Source: an uncultured Pelagibacteraceae bacterium
Lineage (GTDB): Bacteria; Pseudomonadota; Alphaproteobacteria; Pelagibacterales; Pelagibacteraceae
Assembly (NCBI GenBank): GCA_902591775.1
Contig: CACJBW010000002.1
Location: forward strand, 1 to 64,000
Direction: 5' to 3'
DNA length: 64,000 nt
Shown here: in pieces, positions 17,726 through 25,549 of the stretch
Position numbering within the stretch: the stretch's first letter is position 1
How the letters are laid out: every line of letters starts with the position of its first letter
Made by a program: the position numbers and the translations under genes
Notes under the pieces: model-generated
What the model saw: only the letters and a program-made list of their open reading frames with translations
The model's database searches: none
Told to the model about the DNA's origin: nothing

Positions 17726-18918
17726 TAACCCTTTACACTTCCTGCAGTAAGACCGCTCACTAAATATTTTTCAAAGTATACAAAAATTAACAAAACAGGA
17801 ATTGTAACAATTACTGACCCAGCCATTAAATATTGTCTTGGTGTTTCGGCATCACCACTTAGATATTGTATTGCCCTTGATAAGGTAAATGAGTTTGGAT
17901 TATCCAAGAACATCAAAGAAAATAAAAACTCATTCCACGCAATCATAAAGACGTATAAAGCAACTGAAGAGATTGCAGGTATGCTTAATGGTAAAATTAT
18001 TTTTATAATTATGCCAAACCAATTTAATTTGTCCATGATTGCTGCTTCTTCTAGTTCTTTAGGAATACTTCTAAAATAACCTTGTAACATGTAAATTGCA
18101 ACTGGCAAAGTAGTTGCTGTATAAACAATTAATAAACCACCTACCGAGTTTCTTAAACCTAGTTGACTAAAAACAGTATACAAAGGAATAACTAATACTA
18201 TAGCAGGAAACATATAAATAATTAAAATTGAAGTCGACAGAAAGTTTTTTCCAAAGAAGTTTAACCTTGCTACAGCATAAGCAGCTGGTATTGCGAATAG
18301 TAAAGTAACTATCACTGTCCCAACTGAAACAAATGTACTTATTAGTATATATCTACCAAATTTGTAAGTATCAAATATCACAAAGTATGACTTAAATAAT
18401 TCTTTAAAATCTTGCTTAAAATTTATACTAAAATCTAAAGGATTAATTAGCAAAGCAGCTTGAGTTTTAAAGCTTGTTATCAACATCATATAAAATGGAA
18501 ATAAAATGACAAATGAGAATAAAACAATTCCAAAGAGAGTTAAAAAATCAAATATTACTATTTGTGATGAATGCTCAGATGCTAAATATTTTTGACTATA
18601 TTTATTAATTTTTAATGTGAAAAATATCAATATTGCAAATATTCCAATATTATACCAAACGGGCATTACCTGAACTATGTATCCATCTACAAAGGTAAAT
18701 ATAAAGGCAAATAAAGTTGATTTTATTAAATAATTTAACTTTTCACCTATAATTAAATTTAAAAGACTAATAGCGATACCTAAAGTAATAATTATTTCAA
18801 AATTAAAATTTTTTAACTCAACTCCTTGCAAAGTTACTAAAATTTTCCAAATAGAGACCAAAGAAAACAAAAATATAGAGGATATTAATGCGTAGTATAT
18901 TAAATTTTTAGTTTTCAT
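17725..18918 (-). CDS. carbohydrate ABC transporter permease (MalG/UgpE type)
   Basis: Inner-membrane permease, 397 aa, longer than the usual 270-300 aa because of an N-terminal extension with several extra hydrophobic helices (residues about 1-110). The canonical permease part starts near residue 125 (ILFPFYMMLITSFKT), and the EAA loop that docks the ATPase is ELEEAAIMDKLNWFGIIIKI near 285. Ends in KYLVSGLTAGSVKG, typical of MalG-like subunits. Starts 11 bases inside the partner permease gene. No ATPase gene is in this operon, so a shared MsmK/UgpC-type ATPase encoded elsewhere is expected. Confidence 0.92.
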   Translation of the reverse strand: MKTKNLIYYALISSIFLFSLVSIWKILVTLQGVELKNFNFEIIITLGIAISLLNLIIGEKLNYLIKSTLFAFIFTFVDGYIVQVMPVWYNIGIFAILIFFTLKINKYSQKYLASEHSSQIVIFDFLTLFGIVLFSFVILFPFYMMLITSFKTQAALLINPLDFSINFKQDFKELFKSYFVIFDTYKFGRYILISTFVSVGTVIVTLLFAIPAAYAVARLNFFGKNFLSTSILIIYMFPAIVLVIPLYTVFSQLGLRNSVGGLLIVYTATTLPVAIYMLQGYFRSIPKELEEAAIMDKLNWFGIIIKIILPLSIPAISSVALYVFMIAWNEFLFSLMFLDNPNSFTLSRAIQYLSGDAETPRQYLMAGSVIVTIPVLLIFVYFEKYLVSGLTAGSVKG

Positions 18919-20167
18919 CGGCCCTCTTACCTATTAATTTAAAGTAAACGAACATAAATAATAGCAGTAAAGCAACTATTACAATTGATACTGCTGACCC
19001 CATACCAATATCGGAAATAGTAAATCCTTGCTCATAAACATTTATTGGCAAAGTTCTAGTTCCAGATGCACCTCCTGTTAATAAAAAAATATCCTCGAAT
19101 TTATTAAAGTTCCAAATAAACCTAATCATAAAGAGAATAGATATCACAGCTGTTATTTGTGGAAGAGTGATACTAATAAATTTTTGTAAAGGACCAGCAC
19201 CATCCACTTCCGCTGCCTCATATAATTCTTTAGGTACTGCTTGAAGTCGAGCTAATATAAATAAGAAAGCTAATGGAAAGTATCTCCAAATTTCAAAAAT
19301 AATTACAGTTGTTAATGCTAATCGTAATTTAAGATCAAAACCAAAAAAATTTATCGTTAAATATTTTTGACCCAATAAATTTAAGGGCTCTTGTATGACT
19401 TGAAAATTCATCAATAGATTATTTAAAGTTCCACTGTAAGGATCTAATAATAACTCCCAAGTATAGGCTAGAGCAACAACAGGGCCCACGTATGGAAAAA
19501 GTAAAACACTTCTCATAAATGTTCTTCCAAAAAACTTCTGGTTCACAAGTTGAGCAGTGAGTATTCCAAATACAATCGAACCGATTGTGCCAAAAAAAGT
19601 ATAGTAAAAAGTAGTTGATAATAAATCAAAAAATTCATTTTGAAAAAATACCTTTTTAAAATTCTTTAATGTAAAATTAGTATTTAATAAAATATTATCT
19701 GATTTACCTGTTAATTTTGGTTTAATAGTTTTTAATTCTTTTTTGTTTATTTGTTTGCCATCAGAACTCTTTAATAATATTTGAAAATTTTCCTTGTATT
19801 TAGCCTCCCAATTTCCAAAATCACAATAAATTTTATTTGATTTAACCCTGCATCTTTCATCTAAATTTATTGGCTTAATATTCTTAGGTAATTTATCTTG
19901 AAGTTTAACGTCCCTTATTTCTAAAATTAATGAACTATTTCTAAGTTTATAAATAACCTTTAATTGATCTGGATTATCTTTGATGGATTTAACAATTTTT
20001 TTTGCTCTAGGTTCAGGGATCCTTATATCTTTTAATCCAACCTCTTTAAAACTTATCCATACATTTGCAAATATTGGAAATAAGATAATTGAAAAAACAA
20101 GGAAAACTGCAGGTAATATTAATATATATGCAGTTCTTTTTTCTATTTTTGAAAGTGTATCACTCAT
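18908..20167 (-). CDS. carbohydrate ABC transporter permease (MalF/UgpA type)
   Basis: Partner inner-membrane permease, 419 aa. One helix at residues about 13-33 is followed by a soluble insertion of roughly 140 residues with paired Lys/Asp-rich beta-like segments (likely periplasmic, as in MalF), then the permease core. The EAA loop is PKELYEAAEVDGAGPLQKFI near 310. The ATG at 20167 sits only 3 bases after a 30-nt perfect hairpin, with no Shine-Dalgarno sequence between. Together with the binding protein and the second permease it makes an importer, lacking only its ATPase. Confidence 0.92.
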   Translation of the reverse strand: MSDTLSKIEKRTAYILILPAVFLVFSIILFPIFANVWISFKEVGLKDIRIPEPRAKKIVKSIKDNPDQLKVIYKLRNSSLILEIRDVKLQDKLPKNIKPINLDERCRVKSNKIYCDFGNWEAKYKENFQILLKSSDGKQINKKELKTIKPKLTGKSDNILLNTNFTLKNFKKVFFQNEFFDLLSTTFYYTFFGTIGSIVFGILTAQLVNQKFFGRTFMRSVLLFPYVGPVVALAYTWELLLDPYSGTLNNLLMNFQVIQEPLNLLGQKYLTINFFGFDLKLRLALTTVIIFEIWRYFPLAFLFILARLQAVPKELYEAAEVDGAGPLQKFISITLPQITAVISILFMIRFIWNFNKFEDIFLLTGGASGTRTLPINVYEQGFTISDIGMGSAVSIVIVALLLLFMFVYFKLIGKRADEN

Positions 20168-20170
20168 AAT

Positions 20171-20200
20171 AAAAGCGGATAATACATATTATCCGCTTTT
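20171..20200 (-). terminator. perfect stem-loop between binding-protein and permease genes
   Basis: AAAAGCGGATAATA and its exact reverse complement are separated by 2 bases: a 14-bp perfect stem ending in TTTT on the minus strand. It lies between the solute-binding protein stop (20222) and the permease ATG (20167). It likely acts as an attenuator or 3'-end stabiliser giving more binding protein than permease, a common need for importers. It also covers the place where the permease ribosome-binding site would be. Confidence 0.75.
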
Positions 20201-20221
20201 ATTTAAATTTAAATTATTAGA

Positions 20222-21550
20222 TTAAAATTGAGAGAGTTTTTGATTGATCATATCTACTGCTTGATCAATATCAATCTGTCCATCAACATAAAGTCTAGTT
20301 ATTCTATTAATAAACTTGTTATTAATAATTTTAGAAGCTCTAGAAAGTTCACCTTCTTTTACACCCCATCTTTGAGCTTTATCTAATCCAGCAACAATAT
20401 TATTTATAACATCCTCTGAATATAAGTCTGATAAAGGTGCTTTTCTATCAACTCCAACAGGTAATTTACTCCATGCTTTTGTAAACGCCTCAGGATCGCT
20501 CGAGTTTCCTCTTCTAACAGGAAATTTACCTTCTGGTGCGATTGAAAGTGTCTTGGTGTAACCTTCATCCATTGAGTATTTGATAAATGCACTTGCTTCT
20601 TCTGTATCAGCATCTGCTGTTATTCCAAAGTATCTTACATCAGCCCATGCAGCCCCTTTTTTATTATTAGGACCACTTAAGTTTGTAATGAAACCAGTTT
20701 TTGAAGCTAACTCCCCAGATGTTGGATCACTATTTATTGTTGGCGGAGCTGAATCTCTTAAACCAGCTAGTTCATCCATAATAAATGGAGACCAAATTAT
20801 CATTGGTGTTTTTCCTGCAAAATACAATTCTCTTGATTGCTTCCAGTATAATTCTCCTGGAGGACTTGCATTTGCAATAACTTTATAAAACTCTAAAGAA
20901 GCTTTTAACTTTTTACCTTGTTTTCTTATTGCACCTTTTTTAACAACATTTACTCCATTTGCTAAAAGAACATGCTCTAAAACTTGACTCATAAAGTTTT
21001 CATCAGTTTTCGTTGCAGCAACAAAACCAAACATTCCATTTCCAGAAAGTGCTTCAACTGCCTTTGTTATATTTTCATAACTTGTTGGTGGCTCAAGTCC
21101 TGCTTTTTCAAATAAGTCTTTTCTATAAACGACCATTTGCGTCCAACCATCAACTGGCACAGCTGCTATTTTTGATCCTTTTTTAGCCATGTTTAAGGCA
21201 CCTGGTGCAAAAGTTTTTTTACCAAGTTCTTTTACAACTGCATTATTTGCATCAACATCTAGTATTCCAGCCTCTGCCCAAGGTAATACATACTGTAAAG
21301 TATGATAGATTACATCAGGTAGATCACCCGCTGCTGCTGCTGCAGTTGCTCTTGTTCCTAAATCTTTTTCTTCTACAGGAATAACTTCAACTTTGATGCC
21401 AGTTTTAGCTTCAAAATCTTTAGCCATTGCCTCTTGTTTAGCCATTCTAGCTGGCTGAACCTCTGTAGTCCAAAAAGTGATGTCTGCGTAACTAATATTT
21501 GAAATTAAAAATATAAGCGTGCAAACAGTTATTATTATTTTTTTAATCAT
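20222..21550 (-). CDS. extracellular sugar-binding protein of ABC importer (family 1)
   Basis: 442-aa periplasmic binding protein with a clear signal peptide (MIKKIIITVCTLIFLISNIS, cleavage expected after SYA near residue 22). The mature part opens DITFWTTEVQPARMAKQEAM and contains TGIKVEVIPVEEKDLGTRAT and LPDVIYHTLQYVLPWAEAG, all family 1 (MalE/UgpB-like) hallmarks; GWTQMVVYRKDLFEKAGLE is the usual hinge segment. A strong Shine-Dalgarno (GAGGGG) precedes the ATG at 21550. Downstream genes encode the two permeases and a glycosidase, so the ligand is probably a glycoside or polyol. Confidence 0.93.
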   Translation of the reverse strand: MIKKIIITVCTLIFLISNISYADITFWTTEVQPARMAKQEAMAKDFEAKTGIKVEVIPVEEKDLGTRATAAAAAGDLPDVIYHTLQYVLPWAEAGILDVDANNAVVKELGKKTFAPGALNMAKKGSKIAAVPVDGWTQMVVYRKDLFEKAGLEPPTSYENITKAVEALSGNGMFGFVAATKTDENFMSQVLEHVLLANGVNVVKKGAIRKQGKKLKASLEFYKVIANASPPGELYWKQSRELYFAGKTPMIIWSPFIMDELAGLRDSAPPTINSDPTSGELASKTGFITNLSGPNNKKGAAWADVRYFGITADADTEEASAFIKYSMDEGYTKTLSIAPEGKFPVRRGNSSDPEAFTKAWSKLPVGVDRKAPLSDLYSEDVINNIVAGLDKAQRWGVKEGELSRASKIINNKFINRITRLYVDGQIDIDQAVDMINQKLSQF

Positions 21551-21660
21551 TGATTCCCCTCTTTTCGTTGATTAACTAAGCAAATCTATCAGTGAGATAA
21601 ATGAATGACAATAAATTAAAAAAGTCTACCTTATTCAAAAAGTCAATAAATATAATATTT

Positions 21661-22617
21661 TTAAATCGAAAATTTTTTATTTTTTAGAATTGCTCTAATC
21701 ATTCTGAACATTAAGGGAATTTTTTTTGAATTAAATTTTTTTAAAATAAAAGGCGCGATTTCTCTTACAAGTTGTTCGCCTTCTACAGTATCATTTGCCA
21801 TAAACTTTTTTTTAGCACTTTTGAAAGTAAAACCTTGTCCCAAATAGTTTCCCATTTTGCTATTTCTTCCACCCGCAGCACTTACATACAGGTCTCCAAC
21901 TCCTGCTAGACTTAAAACGGTTTCTTCTTTTCCTTTCAATTGTCTGGTTAAGTATTTCATTTCTGATAGTGATTTTTGAAATAGACTTGACGATTTATTC
22001 AAACTTAAACCAGAACCAATTATCATGGAATAAATATTTTTTATTGCTGAACATATTTCAATACCAATAATATCTGTAGAATATTCTATCAAATAATATT
22101 TGGTTGAAATCATTTTACCTAACAATTTTGCAAATTTAATGTTTTTGTTAGCTATAATTACACTAGTTTGTCTTTTTCTAACTAATTCCTTAGCTAAACA
22201 AGGTCCCTTCAAAACTGATACATTTAATTTTGGATTATTTTTTAGAAGAGTTTGAGAAATAGTTGTAATTTTTTTATTTTTCTTTTCATATTTGAGACCT
22301 TTTGTAAGAACTAAAACTGGAGATTTTACTTTATACTTTTTTAATTCTTTACCAACAAAATTAATACCTGATAAACTTAATGCAATAACAATAAGATCAT
22401 ATTTTTCAAGAAATAATTTCTTAGAATATTTTTTAAATATTAGTTTTTTTGAAAGATTAATTTTTAAACCTGAATGAAATTTATTTTTTGATGATAAATT
22501 TTTAATAAATCTTTGGTTATATGGTTCTGTAATTAATACTTTATTATTATTATCTATACATGGAACAGAGAACGCTGATCCCATGGCTCCACCACCAATA
22601 ATTAGAATTTTTTTCAT
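21661..22617 (-). CDS. NAD(P)-dependent glycerol-3-phosphate dehydrogenase-like (GpsA family)
   Basis: Rossmann dehydrogenase interconverting G3P and DHAP in the family. KILIIGGGAMGSAFSVP at the N-terminus binds the cofactor; LKGPCLAKEL, GIEICSAIKNIYSMIIGSGL (Lys in the active site) and GVGDLYVSAAGGRNSKMG match GpsA blocks but with several substitutions, so this looks like a divergent paralog. The track starts 13 codons upstream; the ATG at 22617 gives the natural MKKILIIGGG start. It precedes the sugar-binding protein gene by 110 bp on the same strand. With glpK 1.4 kb away it suggests glycerol handling. Substrate specificity is uncertain. Confidence 0.82.
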   Translation of the reverse strand: MKKILIIGGGAMGSAFSVPCIDNNNKVLITEPYNQRFIKNLSSKNKFHSGLKINLSKKLIFKKYSKKLFLEKYDLIVIALSLSGINFVGKELKKYKVKSPVLVLTKGLKYEKKNKKITTISQTLLKNNPKLNVSVLKGPCLAKELVRKRQTSVIIANKNIKFAKLLGKMISTKYYLIEYSTDIIGIEICSAIKNIYSMIIGSGLSLNKSSSLFQKSLSEMKYLTRQLKGKEETVLSLAGVGDLYVSAAGGRNSKMGNYLGQGFTFKSAKKKFMANDTVEGEQLVREIAPFILKKFNSKKIPLMFRMIRAILKNKKFSI

Positions 22618-22719
22618 AAATAAATTCACTAAAAATAAACTATTCATTAATAACAAGTAAATTTAAAGAAAAAATAGTTTTATTTTTTTGATTTTATTAA
22701 TAAGATAAATTTTTAAAAT

Positions 22720-22725
22720 TATACA
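22720..22725 (+). promoter_or_regulatory. possible tmm -10 element
   Basis: TATACA lies 6 bases before the tmm start codon in an AT-rich divergent gap (22618-22731) shared with the gpsA-like gene. No Shine-Dalgarno sequence is visible, so a leaderless transcript is possible. Weak, by-eye call. Confidence 0.25.
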
Positions 22726-22731
22726 ATTTAT

Positions 22732-24060
22732 ATGAATAAAATAGCAATAATCGGTGCAGGGCCTTGTGGTTTATCGATGTTAAGAGCCTTCGAGCATGCT
22801 GAGCAAAAAGGAGAAGAAGTTCCAGAAATAGTGTGTTTTGAAAAACAAGATGATTGGGGAGGACTATGGAACTACAGTTGGAGAACCGGTTCAGATCAAT
22901 ATGGTGATCCTATCCCCAATAGTATGTATAGATATTTATGGTCAAATGGACCAAAAGAATGTTTGGAATTTGCAGATTATTCTTTTGATGAGCATTTTGG
23001 AAAACCTATTCCATCTTTTCCACCTAGAGAAGTGTTATTTAATTATATAATTGGAAGAGTAAGTAAAGGAAACATTAAAAGCAAAATTAAATTTAGCACA
23101 AGTGTAAAGAGTGTAAACTATAATTCAGATAAATTTGAAGTAAGCTATCAAGATAAAACTAACAATAAAATTTTGTCTGACAAGTTTGATTATGTAGTTG
23201 TTTCAACTGGACATTTTTCAGTTCCATTTATTCCTGAATACAAGGGTATGAATTCTTTTCCAGGAAGAATAATGCATTCTCATGATTTCAGAGATGCTGA
23301 AGAATTTAGAGGTAAAAATGTGATAGTGCTTGGAAGCAGTTATTCAGCTGAGGATGTTGCTTTGCAATGTAACAAATATGGAGCTAAAAGTGTAACCATA
23401 GGTTATAGACATAATCCAATGGGTTTTAAATGGCCTTCTGGTATGAAAGAAGTTTACTATCTAGATAGATTAGAGGGTAACAAAGCAATTTTTAAAGATG
23501 GTACAGAACAAGAAGCAGATGTAATTATATTATGCACTGGATACCTGCATCATTTTCCATTTTTGAACGAAAAACTAAGTCTTAAAACTCACAACAGATT
23601 ATATCCACCAAAATTATACAAAGGAGTAGTTTGGCAAGATAATCACAAGCTAATGTACCTAGGTATGCAGGATCAATTTCATACTTTTAATATGTTTGAT
23701 TGCCAAGCATGGTTCGCAAGGGATGTGATAATGAATAAAATTAAGATTCCAAATGATAGTGAAATAGAAAAAGATATTTCTAAATGGGTTTCTATGGAAG
23801 AAAAATTAGAAAATCCTGATCAAATGATTGATTTTCAAACTGAGTATACTAAAGAGCTTCATGATATGTCAGATTATCCAAAAATTGATTTTGAATTGAT
23901 AAGAAAACATTTTAAAGATTGGGAACATCATAAAATGGATGATATTTCAACTTACAGAAATAAATCTTTTTCATCACCTGTTACTGGATCCATAGCTCCT
24001 ATTCACCATACACCTTGGGCATCAGCGTTGGATGACTCTATGGATACGTTTTTAAAATAA
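22732..24060 (+). CDS. tmm: trimethylamine monooxygenase Tmm
   Basis: Bacterial flavin-containing monooxygenase oxidising trimethylamine to TMAO with NADPH and O2 (cytosolic). 442 aa, the expected size. FAD loop IAIIGAGPCGLSMLRAFEHA (residues 4-23), the family fingerprint FPGRIMHSHDF (an F-x-G-x3-H-x3-F/Y form) near 178, and the NADPH loop VIVLGSSYSAEDVALQ near 200. WNYSWRTGSDQYGDPIPNSM is typical of Tmm rather than eukaryotic FMOs. Single plus-strand gene embedded between the glycerol kinase and gpsA-like genes, near the TMAO importer and TMAO demethylase, which complete its pathway. Confidence 0.94.
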   Translation: MNKIAIIGAGPCGLSMLRAFEHAEQKGEEVPEIVCFEKQDDWGGLWNYSWRTGSDQYGDPIPNSMYRYLWSNGPKECLEFADYSFDEHFGKPIPSFPPREVLFNYIIGRVSKGNIKSKIKFSTSVKSVNYNSDKFEVSYQDKTNNKILSDKFDYVVVSTGHFSVPFIPEYKGMNSFPGRIMHSHDFRDAEEFRGKNVIVLGSSYSAEDVALQCNKYGAKSVTIGYRHNPMGFKWPSGMKEVYYLDRLEGNKAIFKDGTEQEADVIILCTGYLHHFPFLNEKLSLKTHNRLYPPKLYKGVVWQDNHKLMYLGMQDQFHTFNMFDCQAWFARDVIMNKIKIPNDSEIEKDISKWVSMEEKLENPDQMIDFQTEYTKELHDMSDYPKIDFELIRKHFKDWEHHKMDDISTYRNKSFSSPVTGSIAPIHHTPWASALDDSMDTFLK

Positions 24061-24066
24061 TAAAAT

Positions 24067-25545
24067 TTACAATAAAGTTTTATCAACAGATAACTTCCAA
24101 CCATTTAGTAATTTTTTCCTAACAGTGTGAGTTAATTTAGGTTTAAAAGTTTTGTCTTTTTTCCATTTTCTACTTATTTGGTCTAATGATTTAAATACTC
24201 CAATTTGGTATCCAGCAAATAAAGCAACTCCAAGTGCTGTGGTTTCCAAAATTTTGGGTCTCTCTGTTTTAATATAAATGATATTTGCCAAAAATTGAGA
24301 AAACCAGTCGTTTTCCACCATTCCTCCGTCAATTTTTACTATATTTGGCTTTAATCCATCTTTTCTCATGGCATTAAATAAATCATAGCTTTGGTATGCC
24401 ACAGATTCTATAACTGCTCTTACCAAAGTTTTCCAATCACTATCTCTAGTTAATCCAGTTATAACTCCTCTTGCATCAGGTCTCCAGTATGGAGCTCCCA
24501 GCCCACTAAAAGCTGGTACAACATAGACACCTTCATTATTTTTTTTTGATTTAGCAATTTGTTCTGTGTCATAAGCATTATTAATTAATTTTAACTTATC
24601 TCTTAGCCATTGAACACCTGCTCCAGCGATAAAAATTGAACCTTCGAGAGCAAAAGTATTTTTTCCGTTTAATCTGTAACAAATTGTGGTTAATAATTTA
24701 TTTTTTGAAAAAATTTTTTTTGACCCGGTATTCATTATTACAAAAGCACCTGTGCCATAAGTACTTTTAATTGAGCCTTTTTTAAAACAAGATTGTCCTA
24801 CGGCTGCAGCTTGTTGATCACCCAAAACCGCAGATATAGGAATTTCATATCCAACTATTTTTTTATTTGTTGATCCAAAATTATCCGCTGAATTTTTTAC
24901 ATCAGGTAAAATACTTTTTGAGATATTGAGCTTTTTTAAAATTTCTTTGTCCCAATTGTTATTATTTATATTAAACAACATTGTTCTACTTGCATTTGTT
25001 GCCTCTGTTAAATGATGTTGCCCGTTAGTTAGTTTCCAAATTAAGAAAGTATCAACAGTGCCAAATAATAAATTATTAGATTTTTGAAGTTTCTTCGAAA
25101 TTTTTACGTTTTCTAAGATCCATTTAATTTTAGTAGCTGAAAAATATGGATCAATGAATAAACCAGTTTTTCTTCTAAAAATATTTTCATATTTTTTTTG
25201 CTTAAGCTTTTCACAGTACTCATGAGTTCTTCTATCTTGCCAAACAATTGCATTGTATACTGGTTTACCCGTTTTCTTGTTCCATAGAATAGTTGTCTCT
25301 CTCTGGTTGGTTATTCCAATACTTAATATTTTTCCTTTTAGTAGAGATGCTTTTTTAATTACTTTTTTTAAAGCTTTAAGAGTTGTTAACCAAATTTCAT
25401 TTGGATTATGTTCTACCCATCCATTTTTTGGAAAGTATTGGTTAAATTCAAACTGAGATGTAAATTTTATATTGCCATCTAAATCGAAGAGAATTGCTCT
25501 AGATGATGTTGTACCTTGGTCGATAGCAACAAGAAATTTTTTCAC
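24067..25545 (-). CDS. glpK: glycerol kinase
   Basis: Phosphorylates glycerol to sn-glycerol-3-phosphate with ATP. 492 aa, normal. FGGY-family blocks: FLVAIDQGTTSSRAILFD (residues 4-21), TNQRETTILWNKKTGKPVYN near 78 (Arg-Glu substrate residues) with AIVWQDRRTH following, STYGTGAFVIMNTG near 262, FSGLGAPYWRPDARG near 350. The start is GTG at 25545 (reads GTG AAA AAA TTT). It follows the tmoW stop by 4 nt on the same strand, an unusual partner for an osmolyte transporter, and ends 6 bp from the convergent tmm. Its product could go to the gpsA-like enzyme or to phospholipids. Confidence 0.96.
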   Translation of the reverse strand: MKKFLVAIDQGTTSSRAILFDLDGNIKFTSQFEFNQYFPKNGWVEHNPNEIWLTTLKALKKVIKKASLLKGKILSIGITNQRETTILWNKKTGKPVYNAIVWQDRRTHEYCEKLKQKKYENIFRRKTGLFIDPYFSATKIKWILENVKISKKLQKSNNLLFGTVDTFLIWKLTNGQHHLTEATNASRTMLFNINNNNWDKEILKKLNISKSILPDVKNSADNFGSTNKKIVGYEIPISAVLGDQQAAAVGQSCFKKGSIKSTYGTGAFVIMNTGSKKIFSKNKLLTTICYRLNGKNTFALEGSIFIAGAGVQWLRDKLKLINNAYDTEQIAKSKKNNEGVYVVPAFSGLGAPYWRPDARGVITGLTRDSDWKTLVRAVIESVAYQSYDLFNAMRKDGLKPNIVKIDGGMVENDWFSQFLANIIYIKTERPKILETTALGVALFAGYQIGVFKSLDQISRKWKKDKTFKPKLTHTVRKKLLNGWKLSVDKTLL

Positions 25546-25549
25546 AATT

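Noticed and set aside
21551-21660. TTGACT-like -35 in the gap before the sugar-binding protein gene
   Set aside because: No -10 at 16-18 bases spacing; only the Shine-Dalgarno sequence is convincing here.
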